The notes under the pieces: model-generated | Told to the model about the DNA's origin: nothing | Database searches by the model: none | Seen by the model: the letters and a program-made list of their open reading frames with translations, nothing else | Assembly: GCF_002564025.1 (NCBI RefSeq) | Contig: NZ_PDJH01000001.1 | Coordinates: forward strand, 2,666,001 to 2,730,000 | Length of the DNA stretch: 64,000 bases | Direction: 5' to 3' | Source of the DNA: Flavimobilis soli | GTDB lineage: Bacteria > Actinomycetota > Actinomycetes > Actinomycetales > Cellulomonadaceae | Shown: positions 39,927 through 50,858 of the stretch, one piece after another | How positions within the stretch are numbered: the stretch's first letter is position 1 | Layout: every line of letters starts with the position of its first letter | Translations under genes and position numbers: made by a program

Positions 39927-41369
<1,443 letters not shown>

Positions 41370-41375
41370 GCCCGA

Positions 41376-41418
41376 CGCGAGAGGGCCGCACCCCGGACGG
41401 GGGTACGGCCCTCTCGCG
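41376..41418. terminator. Bidirectional terminator between beta-glucosidase and CE7 esterase
   Basis: A 13-bp stem, CGCGAGAGGGCCG (41376-41388) with CGGCCCTCTCGCG (41406-41418), has an inner CCCC/GGGG. It lies between convergent genes. Confidence 0.8.
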
Positions 41419-41451
41419 CGTCGTGGTGCGCCCACGGCCGTCAGCCGGCCG

Positions 41452-42447
41452 TCACTCCCGCGCTGCGAGCCCGGCGAGCCACTCGAGCTGACGGGCCTCC
41501 TGGAAGCCGCCGCCACCCTCGTGCTCGTTGTGCGGGTACACCTCCATCGTGCGGTCGCTCGCGCCCAGCGAGCCGGGCCGCCCGTAGTGGTTGTACGCCG
41601 CGTACACGGTCGATGGCGGGCAGATCGGGTCCCGCAGCGCGACCGACGCGAGGAGCGGGGCGGCCGCGCGGCGAGCGTGGTTGACGGCGTCGATGTAGGA
41701 GAGCGTCCGGAAGGCGGTCTCCTCGAGGTGGCGGTTGACCGACAGGAACTTCGTGATCTCGTGGTAGGGGCTCGAGTCGACGAGCCCGACGGCGCGCCTG
41801 ATGTGGCACAGGAACGGCACGTCGGCCATGACCGCCCACAGGTCGGGCACGAGGCCTGCGACGGCGAGGGCCGTGCCCCCGCCCTGGCTGCCGCCGGTCA
41901 CGGCGACGCGCGCGGCGTCGACCTCGGGGAAGGTGCGGACGGCGTCGACCGCGCGCACGGCGTCCGTGAACATGCGCCGGTAGTAGTGGTCGTGCGGGTC
42001 CGTGATGCCCTGCGTCATGACGCCAGGGTGGGACGGCCCGGTGCCGACCGGGTCGGGTGTCTGCCCGCCGTCGCCCCACGTGCCGCCCTGGCCGCGCGTG
42101 TCCATGAACAGGTACGCGTAGCCGGCTGCCGCCCACAGGAGACGCTGGTGCGGCAGGCCGCGGCCGCCGCCGTAGCCGTTGTAGTGGACGACGGCGGGCA
42201 GCGGGCCGCTGCGCCCGCGGGGTACTGTGAGCCACGCCTTGACGGGGTGACCGTCGAAACCCGGGAACGTCACGTCGAAGACGTCGACGAGCGCGAGCGG
42301 GGTGTCGACCGGTGTGCGGTGGACGGGGGTGTCGTGGGCGCGGGCGGACTCGATCGTCTCGCGCCAGAACGCGTCGAAGTCGTCGGGCTCGGCCACGTCG
42401 GGCCGGTACGAGACGAGCTCGTCGAGGGGCAGGTCGTAGAGCGGCAT
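41452..42447 (-). CDS. CE7 acetyl xylan esterase / cephalosporin-C deacetylase
   Basis: This 331-residue alpha/beta hydrolase belongs to carbohydrate esterase family 7, which removes acetyl groups from xylo-oligosaccharides and cephalosporin C. The triad is visible: Ser187 in GGSQGGG, Asp273 in LRDPICPPS and His309 in HEGGGG. The oxyanion-hole region HYNGYGGG and the DTRGQGGTWGDGG signature are typical. No signal peptide is present, so it should act on imported acetylated oligosaccharides. ATG 42447 is fixed by GAGGAGAG directly upstream. It is a single gene convergent with the beta-glucosidase, which fits a hemicellulose-use locus. Confidence 0.92.
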   Translation of the reverse strand: MPLYDLPLDELVSYRPDVAEPDDFDAFWRETIESARAHDTPVHRTPVDTPLALVDVFDVTFPGFDGHPVKAWLTVPRGRSGPLPAVVHYNGYGGGRGLPHQRLLWAAAGYAYLFMDTRGQGGTWGDGGQTPDPVGTGPSHPGVMTQGITDPHDHYYRRMFTDAVRAVDAVRTFPEVDAARVAVTGGSQGGGTALAVAGLVPDLWAVMADVPFLCHIRRAVGLVDSSPYHEITKFLSVNRHLEETAFRTLSYIDAVNHARRAAAPLLASVALRDPICPPSTVYAAYNHYGRPGSLGASDRTMEVYPHNEHEGGGGFQEARQLEWLAGLAARE

Positions 42448-42797
42448 CGCTCTCCTCGTTCGTCGTGCGGGTGGGTGGCGGTCAGGGCCGGGCGTCGTCG
42501 CTCGACACCACCGCGGTCCACGATATGACCCTCGTGCGCGCCGACGGCGACGACGCGACGGCAGCTCGTCCACCGGTTGTGGACGACCGTCGTCCACGGG
42601 TGTCAGAGGGTCCGGGGAGACTGGGGGAGACGGTTCGGGGACGGCGCGCGTGGCCTGTGACCGCAGTTCCAGGCGCGCGCGGCGGTGTCGCTGTCGGAGC
42701 CGTCCGGGACGCCCTCGCGGGTGTCCTGGACGGCGGTCCACAGGGTTTGCACACGGTTGTCCACGGGCCCCGAGTGATGGGATGACATCCGTGTCAT
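42448..42797. other. Gene-free stretch between the CE7 esterase and nrd promoters
   Basis: No gene is supported. It contains a perfect palindrome with arms GTGGACGAC (42579-42587) and GTCGTCCAC (42589-42597), preceded by an overlapping GTCCAC/GTGGAC pair (42568-42584), and a DnaA-box-like TTGTCCACG (42757-42765). Promoters for the divergent esterase and nrd operon must lie here or just downstream. Confidence 0.5.
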
Positions 42798-42845
42798 TCA
42801 CAACACCTAGGGGTGGTGGCTTTGCTCGACCCCTAGGTGTAGTGT
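42798..42845. promoter_or_regulatory. Paired NrdR-like boxes upstream of nrdHIEF
   Basis: Box 1 TCACAACACCTAGGGG (42798-42813) and box 2 CCCCTAGGTGTAGTGT (42830-42845) match the published NrdR consensus acaCwAtATaTwgtgt at 10 and 11 of 16 positions. They are inverted copies of each other (14 of 16) and are 32 bp apart, about three helical turns, as expected for NrdR boxes. The inner 12-bp arms ACACCTAGGGGT/ACCCCTAGGTGT are perfect. Confidence 0.7.
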
Positions 42846-42963
42846 TGATGCAGTCAGGTCGACGCGAGGACCACAAGCCCGCCGCAGCACGACCGGCCTG
42901 AACCACACGAACGTAATAACACCGCTGGTATGCGGGCCAATCCGACCCGAGGGGACACGTGAC

Positions 42964-43209
42964 ATGAGCATCACCGTCTACAGCAAGCCGGCCTGCGTGC
43001 AGTGCGACGCCACCTACCGCGCGCTCGACAAGCGCGGCTTGGAGTACACGGTCGTCGACATCAGCCAGGACGCCGAGGCGCTCGACATGGTCCGCTCGCT
43101 CGGCTACATGCAGGCCCCCGTCGTCGTCGCCGGCGACACCCACTGGTCGGGCTTCCGCCCCGACCAGATCGCGGCGCTCGCCGCTGAGAAGGCCACTGCC
43201 GTCGCCTGA
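42964..43209 (+). CDS. nrdH: Glutaredoxin-like electron donor NrdH
   Basis: This 81-residue redoxin supplies electrons to the class Ib ribonucleotide reductase. It has a thioredoxin-like fold with active-site CVQC (Cys11, Cys14) and the C-terminal WSGFRPDQI motif that defines NrdH and lets thioredoxin reductase, rather than a low-molecular-weight thiol, reduce it. Start ATG 42964 follows GAGGGGAC. It is the first gene of nrdHIEF. Confidence 0.96.
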   Translation: MSITVYSKPACVQCDATYRALDKRGLEYTVVDISQDAEALDMVRSLGYMQAPVVVAGDTHWSGFRPDQIAALAAEKATAVA

Positions 43210-43219
43210 CCCTGTCGAC

Positions 43220-43242
43220 GTGCCCGGCCCCCGGCCGGGCAC
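43220..43242 (+). repeat. Hairpin between nrdH and nrdI
   Basis: A perfect 10-bp stem GTGCCCGGCC/GGCCGGGCAC with loop CCC lies 10 bases after nrdH. It may attenuate transcription or stabilise the nrdH message, giving more redoxin than reductase. Confidence 0.6.
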
Positions 43243-43338
43243 GGCGTCGCGGACGCCACCCGACCGTCAGGCGCCACAACGCCGTCGAGCCAGTCGGTCG
43301 GGACGCTCGCTCGTCCCGACGCACAGGAGGGGAGCAGC

Positions 43339-43755
43339 GTGTCCTCGCTCGTGTACTTCTCCAGCGCGTCGGAGAACACCCACCGGTTCGTCGAGAAGCT
43401 CGGCCTCCCGGCGCAGCGCATCCCGCTGTTCCCCCGGGAGGAGCCGCTCCAGGTCGACGAGCCGTACGTCCTGATGGTCCCGACGTACGGCGGCGGGAAG
43501 GACTCCGGCGCCGTACCCAAGCAGGTCGTGAGGTTCCTCAACGACCCGCACAACAGGAAGCTCCTGCGCGGCGTGATCGCCGCAGGGAACACCAACTTCG
43601 GCGACGCGTACTGCATCGCCGGTCCGATCATCTCCGCCAAGTGCGACGTCCCGTACCTGTACGGGTTCGAGCTCTTGGGCACCACTGAGGACGTCACGCG
43701 CGTCCGCGAAGGATTGAGGCAGTTTTGGCTACGACAGTCACGGATCTCGGCATGA
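43339..43755 (+). CDS. nrdI: Flavodoxin-like activator NrdI
   Basis: This 138-residue flavoprotein provides the oxidant that assembles the manganese-tyrosyl radical cofactor in NrdF. It begins [20 protein letters not shown], the FMN phosphate loop, and keeps VPTYGGG and [11 protein letters not shown] around the flavin. Start GTG 43339 follows AGGAGGGGAG. Its end overlaps nrdE by 31 bases. Confidence 0.96.
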   Translation: MSSLVYFSSASENTHRFVEKLGLPAQRIPLFPREEPLQVDEPYVLMVPTYGGGKDSGAVPKQVVRFLNDPHNRKLLRGVIAAGNTNFGDAYCIAGPIISAKCDVPYLYGFELLGTTEDVTRVREGLRQFWLRQSRISA

Positions 43756-45887
43756 CCGTCCCGGCGGCCCACGACGACGAGCTCGACTACCACGCGCTCA
43801 ATGCGATGCTGAACCTGTACGGCCCGAACGGAGAGATCCAGTTCGACAAGGACCGTGAGGCGGCGCGCGCGTACTTCCTGCAGCACGTCAACCAGAACAC
43901 CGTCTTCTTCCACAACCTGCGCGAGCGTCTCGACTACCTGGTCGAGCACGAGTACTACGAGAAGGCCGTCCTCGACCAGTACTCGTTCGAGTTCGTCTCC
44001 GCGCTCAACGACCGTGCGTACGCCAAGAAGTTCCGCTTCGAGACGTTCCTCGGCGCGTTCAAGTACTACACGTCGTACACGCTCAAGACGTTCGACGGGA
44101 AGCGCTACCTCGAGCGCTTCGAGGACCGCGTCGTCATGACCGCGCTCATGCTGGCCCAGGGCGACGAGGCCCTCGCCGAGAGCCTCGTCGACGAGATCCT
44201 CGCGGGCCGCTTCCAGCCGGCCACGCCGACCTTCCTCAACGCCGGCAAGGCGCAGCGCGGCGAGCTCGTCAGCTGCTTCCTGCTGCGCATCGAGGACAAC
44301 ATGGAGTCGATCGCCCGCGCGATCAACTCCTCGCTGCAGCTCTCGAAGCGCGGCGGCGGTGTCGCGCTCCTTCTCTCGAACATCCGCGAGGCCGGCGCGC
44401 CGATCAAGCAGATCCAGAACCAGTCCTCGGGCATCATCCCCGTGATGAAGCTCCTCGAGGACTCCTTCTCCTATGCGAACCAGCTCGGTGCGCGCCAGGG
44501 TGCGGGAGCGGTGTACCTCTCGGCGCACCACCCGGACATCATGAAGTTCCTCGACACCAAGCGCGAGAACGCCGACGAGAAGATCCGCATCAAGACGCTG
44601 TCCCTCGGCGTCGTCATCCCCGACATCACGTTCGAGCTCGCCCGCAAGAACGAGTCGATGTACCTGTTCTCGCCGTACGACGTCGAGCGCGTGTACGGCG
44701 TGCCGTTCGCGGACATCTCGATCACCGAGAAGTACCACGAGATGGTCGAGGACTCGCGGATCCGCAAGACGAAGCTCAACGCGCGCGAGTTCTTCCAGAC
44801 GATCGCCGAGATCCAGTTCGAGTCGGGCTACCCGTACATCGTGTTCGAGGACACCGTGAACCGGGCCAACCCGATCAAGGGCCGGATCAACATGTCGAAC
44901 CTGTGCTCGGAGATCCTCCAGGTCAACACCCCGACCACGTACAACGAGGACCTGTCCTACGACGTCATCGGCAAGGACATCTCCTGCAACCTCGGCTCGC
45001 TCAACATCGCCAAGGTCATGGACTCCCCGGACTTCGGACGCACGATCGAGACGGCGATCCGCGGCCTGACGTCGGTCTCCGACCAGAGCCACATCAGCTC
45101 GGTCCGTTCCGTCGAGGACGGCAACGACAAGTCGCACGCGATCGGCCTCGGCCAGATGAACCTCCACGGGTACCTCGCCCGTGAGCGGGTCTTCTACGGC
45201 TCCGAGGAAGGCATCGACTTCACCAACATCTACTTCATGACGGTGCTGTTCCACGCGCTGCGCGCCTCGAACAAGATCGCGATCGAGCGTGGCACGACGT
45301 TCGAGGGCTTCGCGGACTCGAAGTACGCGAGCGGCGAGTTCTTCGACAAGTACACCGAGCAGGAGTGGGTGCCGGTCACCGAGCGCGGCCGCGAGCTGTT
45401 CGAGAAGGCCGGCGTCGCGATCCCGACGCAGGACGACTGGCGCGCGCTCAAGGCTTCCGTCATGGAGCACGGCATCTACAACCAGAACCTGCAGGCTGTG
45501 CCGCCGACCGGTTCGATCTCCTACATCAACAACGCGACGTCCTCGATCCACCCGATCGCGTCGAAGATCGAGATCCGCAAGGAGGGCAAGATCGGGCGCG
45601 TCTACTACCCGGCTCCCTACATGACGAACGACAACCTGGAGTACTACCAGGACTCGTACGAGATCGGCTACGAGAAGATCATCGACACGTACGCCGCGGC
45701 GACGCAGCACGTGGACCAGGGCCTGTCCCTGACGCTCTTCTTCAAGGACACCGCCACGACGCGCGACATCAACAAGGCGCAGATCTACGCGTGGCGCAAG
45801 GGGATCAAGACCATCTACTACATCCGGCTGCGCCAGCTGGCGCTCGAGGGGACCGAGGTCGAGGGCTGCGTCTCCTGCATGCTCTGA
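43725..45887 (+). CDS. nrdE: Ribonucleotide reductase class Ib, alpha subunit
   Basis: This 720-residue catalytic subunit converts ribonucleoside diphosphates to deoxy forms. The active-site cysteines are visible in GELVSCFLL and SNLCSEILQ, the C-terminal redox pair is EGCVSCML, and [10 protein letters not shown] and [10 protein letters not shown] line the substrate pocket. The N-terminus lacks a full ATP-cone, as in other NrdE proteins. The start is TTG 43725, preceded by GAGG, giving a 31-base overlap with nrdI; ATG 43752, which overlaps the nrdI stop as ATGA, is an alternative. It is translationally coupled to nrdI. Confidence 0.95.
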   Translation: MATTVTDLGMTVPAAHDDELDYHALNAMLNLYGPNGEIQFDKDREAARAYFLQHVNQNTVFFHNLRERLDYLVEHEYYEKAVLDQYSFEFVSALNDRAYAKKFRFETFLGAFKYYTSYTLKTFDGKRYLERFEDRVVMTALMLAQGDEALAESLVDEILAGRFQPATPTFLNAGKAQRGELVSCFLLRIEDNMESIARAINSSLQLSKRGGGVALLLSNIREAGAPIKQIQNQSSGIIPVMKLLEDSFSYANQLGARQGAGAVYLSAHHPDIMKFLDTKRENADEKIRIKTLSLGVVIPDITFELARKNESMYLFSPYDVERVYGVPFADISITEKYHEMVEDSRIRKTKLNAREFFQTIAEIQFESGYPYIVFEDTVNRANPIKGRINMSNLCSEILQVNTPTTYNEDLSYDVIGKDISCNLGSLNIAKVMDSPDFGRTIETAIRGLTSVSDQSHISSVRSVEDGNDKSHAIGLGQMNLHGYLARERVFYGSEEGIDFTNIYFMTVLFHALRASNKIAIERGTTFEGFADSKYASGEFFDKYTEQEWVPVTERGRELFEKAGVAIPTQDDWRALKASVMEHGIYNQNLQAVPPTGSISYINNATSSIHPIASKIEIRKEGKIGRVYYPAPYMTNDNLEYYQDSYEIGYEKIIDTYAAATQHVDQGLSLTLFFKDTATTRDINKAQIYAWRKGIKTIYYIRLRQLALEGTEVEGCVSCML

Positions 45888-46916
<1,029 letters not shown>

Positions 46917-46936
46917 TCCCGGCCGCCTGACGAACG

Positions 46937-46971
46937 CGAGAGCGCCGCACCCCTCGGGTGCGGCGCTCTCG
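46937..46971. terminator. Terminator after nrdF
   Basis: A perfect 16-bp stem (46937-46952 with 46956-46971) with loop CTC. It lies between nrdF and the convergent phosphoribosyltransferase gene and can serve both. Confidence 0.88.
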
Positions 46972-47017
46972 TCGTCCTTGCCAGATCGTCCTGGGCTGGG
47001 GGGCGGAGACCGACGCC

Positions 47018-47545
47018 TCAGTCGCCCGGGCGGTCTGAACCGATCGCGGGGCGGTCGGACCACGGGAAGGTGATCCACTTGTCCGTGTCCATCCACGAGT
47101 AGTCGGGACGGATGATCGAGCGCGGCTTCGAGTACAGCACCGCCGAGCGCGCCTCGGCGCCCTGCTTCGCGAGCATCTCCATCACGAGCTTGAGCGTGCG
47201 GCCCGAGTCCGCGACGTCGTCGACCACGAGGACGCGGTGGCCTGGCAGCTCGGACGTGTCCATGAGCGGCGGCAGGACGCGCGGGTCGGTGAGGGTCTGG
47301 CCGATGTCCGTGTAGAACTCGATGTTGAGCGTCCCGACGCCCTTCGTGCCGAGCGCGTAGGCCACCGCGCCGCCAGGCAGCAGGCCGCCGCGGGCGACAG
47401 CGACCACGACCTCGGGCTCGAAGCCCGAGTCGACGACCATCTGCGCCAGCTCGCGCGCGGCGACGCCGAACCTCTCCCAGGTCAGCACCTCCCGCTCGGG
47501 CTCGCTCGCGGGGACGAGGCTGTCGGCAGGAAGCTCAGTCGTCAT
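47018..47545 (-). CDS. Phosphoribosyltransferase family protein
   Basis: This 175-residue type I phosphoribosyltransferase has the PRPP-binding motif VLVVDDVADSGRTL and the N-terminal VVAVARGGLLPGG loop. Homologues are annotated as xanthine or hypoxanthine phosphoribosyltransferase-like; the C-terminal YSWMDTDKWITFPW resembles archaeal-type purine enzymes. The exact base is not shown by the sequence. ATG 47545 is chosen because a -10-like TATCGT ends six bases upstream and no ribosome site exists, suggesting a leaderless message. It stands alone, convergent with nrdF. Confidence 0.82.
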   Translation of the reverse strand: MTTELPADSLVPASEPEREVLTWERFGVAARELAQMVVDSGFEPEVVVAVARGGLLPGGAVAYALGTKGVGTLNIEFYTDIGQTLTDPRVLPPLMDTSELPGHRVLVVDDVADSGRTLKLVMEMLAKQGAEARSAVLYSKPRSIIRPDYSWMDTDKWITFPWSDRPAIGSDRPGD

Positions 47546-47551
47546 TCGTCC

Positions 47552-47557
47552 ACGATA
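47552..47557 (-). promoter_or_regulatory. Putative -10 box for the leaderless phosphoribosyltransferase mRNA
   Basis: TATCGT on the minus strand fits TANNNT and ends six bases before the ATG, the same spacing as at argS, nagA and the gene at 48772. Confidence 0.5.
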
Positions 47558-47636
47558 GGTCCCGCGCACGGGCGGTCGGTGCGGCCAAAGGCCTGGTGCG
47601 ACGACCCTCACACGTGGTGAGCGCGACCCGGACACG

Positions 47637-47673
47637 CCGGAGGCCCGACCCCACGAGGGGACCGGGCCTCCGG
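47637..47673 (-). terminator. Terminator of the FKBP lipoprotein gene
   Basis: An 11-bp stem CCGGAGGCCCG/CGGGCCTCCGG (47637-47647 with 47663-47673) with an inner CCCC/GGGG stem, 20 bases after the minus-strand stop. Confidence 0.78.
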
Positions 47674-47692
47674 AGAGACGTCATGACAAGCG

Positions 47693-48649
47693 TCAGCTGG
47701 CCTCGAGGATGTCGACGACGAAGACGAGCGTCTCCTTCTCGAGCTCGTGGCCGGCAGAGCCGCCGTAACCGAGAGCCGGCGGGATGACGAGGAGCACCTG
47801 GCTGCCGACCGTCTGGCCGGCGAGGCCCTTCGTCCAGCCCTCGATGACACCCGTCAGCGGGAAGGTCGCGGGCGCGCCGCGCTCCCACGAGGAGTCGAAC
47901 GTCGAGCCGTCGAGCTTCACACCTGCGTACTGGACGGTGAGCGTCTGCTCCGCCGTCACCTCCGGGCCCGACCCCTTGATGAGCGTCTGGACGACGAGGT
48001 CGCTCGGCGCCTCGTAGCCCTCGGGGATCGTGATCGTCGGCGCGCCGTCGTCGGCGAGCTTGACGGTCGGCAGACCGGCAGCGGGCTCGACGGTCTCGCC
48101 CGACGCACGCGTCGGGACGTCGCGGGCACCCGTGATCTCGAAGCCCAGGACCGCCGGCGGCTCGCCCTCGGTCGTGGAGGGCTCGGCCCACAGCAGGCGC
48201 GTGCCGATCGTCGCGTCGACGAGAGCCTCGTGCATCTTCTCGCCGAAGAAGTCGACGGTCAGCGCGCCAGACTCGTCCTCGGTGCTCTGGTACTTCTGCT
48301 CGCCGTCGCTGCCCATGACGACGGTGTAGCGGTAGGAGAGCGTCTGCCCGTCCTTGACCTGCGCGCCGTCACCGACGCAGACGAGCTTGACCGCCGCCTC
48401 GGTGATCTCCACGGCCTTCTCGACCTTGAGGGTCGGGGCCGTGCCGAGGTCGCCCGAGACGACGACGCCGTCGAGCGGCGAGGCCTCCTGCGACTCGACG
48501 GGCTTGCACTCGGTCGCGGTCGTCGACGGGGCCGCGCCGGCCTGCGTCGAGGGGCTCGCCGCGGGCTCGGAGTCGTCGCTGCAGCCGGTCAGCAGGAGGA
48601 CTGCGCCCGCGCTGAGCACGGCCACGCGTCGGAGGGTGGAGTTCTTCAC
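47693..48649 (-). CDS. FKBP-type peptidyl-prolyl isomerase lipoprotein
   Basis: This 318-residue exported protein has a lipobox LLTGC (Cys23), a Ser/Thr/Pro-rich linker and two FKBP-like halves. Residues about 60-175 form a diverged domain; residues about 205-318 form the canonical one, with LTVQYAGVKLDGSTFDSSW, VIEGWTKGLAGQTVGSQ and IPPALGYG. The second domain probably folds secreted proteins at the membrane surface, while the first lacks the standard aromatic pocket and may bind clients. Start GTG 48649 has GAAGGA upstream. It is transcribed alone. Confidence 0.9.
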   Translation of the reverse strand: MKNSTLRRVAVLSAGAVLLLTGCSDDSEPAASPSTQAGAAPSTTATECKPVESQEASPLDGVVVSGDLGTAPTLKVEKAVEITEAAVKLVCVGDGAQVKDGQTLSYRYTVVMGSDGEQKYQSTEDESGALTVDFFGEKMHEALVDATIGTRLLWAEPSTTEGEPPAVLGFEITGARDVPTRASGETVEPAAGLPTVKLADDGAPTITIPEGYEAPSDLVVQTLIKGSGPEVTAEQTLTVQYAGVKLDGSTFDSSWERGAPATFPLTGVIEGWTKGLAGQTVGSQVLLVIPPALGYGGSAGHELEKETLVFVVDILEAS

Positions 48650-48771
48650 CAGGAGAGGTCCTTCGCCTTGTCTAGGTGCGCTGAGCGCGCTGGTCCACCC
48701 CAGAGCCTACGGGGTAGCCCTGTGAGGACCCTGGAAGCAGCGCCCCCGCCGCCGCGTGGCACGATGGAGGC

Positions 48772-49059
48772 ATGCCCTCTGCGCGTCCGTCCCGTCGTCG
48801 TCCCTGGGGCGAGCCGCACCGCGAGCTCGACCTCGAGCGAGCGACCGGCGGCCGGTCCTCCGTGACCCGCCGCGGCGAGACCTGGACGGTGCAGAAGGTG
48901 CGCGGCAACGACAAGACGTACCGGTGCCCCGGCTGCCAGCAGGAGATCACCGCGGGCGTGCCGCACGTCGTCGCGTGGGCGGACGACTCGCTCTTCGGGG
49001 CCGAGGCAGCGCTCGCCGCCCGCAGGCACTGGCACACGGCCTGCTGGGACCGCGGCTAG
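48772..49059 (+). CDS. Small zinc-binding conserved actinobacterial protein
   Basis: This 95-residue basic protein has a probable zinc site made of CPGC (Cys52, Cys55), His65, and HWHTACW (His86, His88, Cys91). Related actinobacterial proteins are often labelled ATP/GTP-binding, without a P-loop to justify it; none is visible here. The N-terminal 20 residues are Arg/Pro-rich. The function is unknown; a nucleic-acid or protein contact is possible given the charge. A -10-like CACGAT ends six bases before the ATG, while GGAGG is only one base away, so the message may be leaderless. It is divergent from the FKBP gene. Confidence 0.72.
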   Translation: MPSARPSRRRPWGEPHRELDLERATGGRSSVTRRGETWTVQKVRGNDKTYRCPGCQQEITAGVPHVVAWADDSLFGAEAALAARRHWHTACWDRG

Positions 49060-49088
49060 ACGAGACCGCGCCCAGGCCGGGCCGCGGC

Positions 49089-49094
49089 TAGGCT
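49089..49094 (+). promoter_or_regulatory. Putative -10 box for the leaderless hydrolase mRNA
   Basis: TAGGCT fits TANNNT and ends eight bases before ATG 49103; no ribosome-binding site intervenes. Confidence 0.45.
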
Positions 49095-49102
49095 CGTGGG
49101 CG

Positions 49103-49873
49103 ATGAACGAGCCGACCCACACCCAGATCCGCTCCACGACCGTCCTGCCGGCGCGCCGCGAGGACATCGAGCTCCACACCGCCGACGGCCTCACGCTCGT
49201 CGGTGAGCTCGCGCTCCCCGCCGACCGCGACCCGGTCGCGACGCTCGTGACCCTCCACCCGCTGCCGACGCACGGCGGCTACATGGACTCGCACGTGCTG
49301 CGCAAGGCGTCCTGGCGCCTCCCCGCGCTCGCCGACCTCGCCGTCCTGCGCTTCAACACCCGCGGCACGTCGTCGCCCCGCGGCACGAGCGAGGGCGCGT
49401 TCGACGGCGGGAACGCCGAGCGTTTCGACGTCGCCGCCGCGATCGAGCTCGCGGAGTTCCGCGAGCTGCCGCGCCCGTGGCTCGTCGGATGGTCGTTCGG
49501 CACCGAGCTGGCCCTCATGCACGGCGCCGACCCCGCGATCGAGGGAGCGATCTTGCTCTCGCCGCCGCTGCACCGCGCTGGCGACGCGGACCTCGCGCGG
49601 TGGGCGGACTTCGGCCGCCCGCTCGTCGCCCTCGTCCCCGAGCACGACGACTACCTGCGCCCTGCCGAGGCGCGCGAGCGCTTCTCGGTCGTGCCGCAGG
49701 CCGAGGTCATCGGCGTCGACGGTGCCAAGCACCTGTGGGTGGGGGAGTCCTCCGTCCGTCGGGTCCTCGACGAGATCGTCTCGCACGTCCTGCCGGGCCA
49801 CTCGCCGCTGCCGACCGTGTGGGACGGCAGCGCGGTCGAGTCCGCCGACCTGGACCAGCCCGAGGAGCGCTGA
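49103..49873 (+). CDS. Alpha/beta hydrolase, dienelactone-hydrolase-like
   Basis: This 256-residue hydrolase has the nucleophile elbow GWSFGTE and the early motif LHPLPTHGGYMDSHV seen in small cytoplasmic alpha/beta hydrolases related to the CC_0125 or KANL3/Tex30 group. An acid residue in VPEHDDYLRP and the His in GAKHLWVGE complete a plausible triad. The substrate is unknown. The last 30 residues are a flexible tail. The start is ATG 49103; a -10-like TAGGCT eight bases upstream suggests a leaderless message. Confidence 0.8.
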   Translation: MNEPTHTQIRSTTVLPARREDIELHTADGLTLVGELALPADRDPVATLVTLHPLPTHGGYMDSHVLRKASWRLPALADLAVLRFNTRGTSSPRGTSEGAFDGGNAERFDVAAAIELAEFRELPRPWLVGWSFGTELALMHGADPAIEGAILLSPPLHRAGDADLARWADFGRPLVALVPEHDDYLRPAEARERFSVVPQAEVIGVDGAKHLWVGESSVRRVLDEIVSHVLPGHSPLPTVWDGSAVESADLDQPEER

Positions 49874-49948
49874 GCGGAGCGGTCCTCTGGCGCCCGGGCT
49901 GCCTGGCGAGCATCATCGGAGGCAGGCACCTACCTGGGAGGACACCTG

Positions 49949-50764
49949 ATGATCACCGGTGACGGACTTCTCGCGCACCACCGTCTGCGCCGCGGCACCG
50001 GGGTGCCGCTCGTGCTGCTCCACGGCTTCCCGCTCGACTCGCGGATGTGGCTCGACGTCGTCGACCTGCTTCCGGGCGAGCCCGACGTGATCGCGCTCGA
50101 CCTGCCGGGCATGGGGGAGTCGCCGACCGGTCCGGACGTCGCGGCGACGCTCGGGGCGCCGGACGAGCCGTCGATCGACCTGTCCGGTGACGCCGTCGCC
50201 GCGACCCTGCGTGCGCTCGGCATCGACCGTGCGGTCGTCGCGGGCCTGTCGATGGGCGGGTACGTCGTCATGAGCCTGCTCGCGCGGCACCCGGAGCTCG
50301 TCGCGGGCGCGGCGCTGCTCGACACGAAGGCGGGCGCGGACCCGCAGGCTGTTCGCGACAACCGCCTGCGGATCGCCGACGAGGTCGAGAAGAACCACAA
50401 CGTCGAGCCCGTGCTGTCGATGCGGCGCTCGCTGCTCGGCGAGACGAGCCGCGCGAACCGCGAGGACCTCGTCGAGCGGCTCGACACGTGGATCCGTGAC
50501 CAGGGACCCGCGGGTGTCGCGTGGTGCCAGCGGGCGATGGCGCCCCGGCCCGACCGCCTCGACGCGATCGCGGGGTTCGAGGGGCCGATGGTCGTCGTCG
50601 TCGGCGACGAGGACGAGCTGTCGCCCGTCGCAGAGGCGCAGAAGATGGTCGACGCCGCGAAGGACGCTGAGCTCGTCGTCGTCCCGCGTGCGGGGCACAT
50701 GACGACGAACGAGGCGCCCGAGCCGGTCGCTGCGGCGCTCGCGGCGCTGCTGCGCCGCGTCTGA
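49949..50764 (+). CDS. Alpha/beta fold hydrolase
   Basis: This 271-residue hydrolase has LVLLHGFPLDSRMW for the oxyanion hole, the nucleophile elbow GLSMGG, an acid in GDEDELSP and the catalytic His in RAGHMTTNEAP. The family covers esterases, lactonases and haloperoxidase-like enzymes, so the substrate is open. Start ATG 49949 follows GGGAGG. It is 75 bases after the previous hydrolase, possibly co-transcribed, and ends at a strong terminator. Confidence 0.86.
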   Translation: MITGDGLLAHHRLRRGTGVPLVLLHGFPLDSRMWLDVVDLLPGEPDVIALDLPGMGESPTGPDVAATLGAPDEPSIDLSGDAVAATLRALGIDRAVVAGLSMGGYVVMSLLARHPELVAGAALLDTKAGADPQAVRDNRLRIADEVEKNHNVEPVLSMRRSLLGETSRANREDLVERLDTWIRDQGPAGVAWCQRAMAPRPDRLDAIAGFEGPMVVVVGDEDELSPVAEAQKMVDAAKDAELVVVPRAGHMTTNEAPEPVAAALAALLRRV

Positions 50765-50781
50765 CCCGTCGTCGACGCGAA

Positions 50782-50811
50782 CGAGCCCGAGCCCACCGGG
50801 GCTCGGGCTCG
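50782..50811. terminator. Bidirectional terminator between convergent genes
   Basis: A 13-bp stem CGAGCCCGAGCCC/GGGCTCGGGCTCG (50782-50794 with 50799-50811) and loop ACCG. Confidence 0.85.
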
Positions 50812-50858
50812 CTCGCGTGGACGGGGAGCGCGTCCGTGCGCTGCGCGGCTTCCCGCGC

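Noticed and set aside
42846..42963. Possible riboswitch (cobalamin or other) in the nrdH leader
   Set aside because: No B12-box or other conserved riboswitch core could be recognised, and class Ib enzymes do not need cobalamin.
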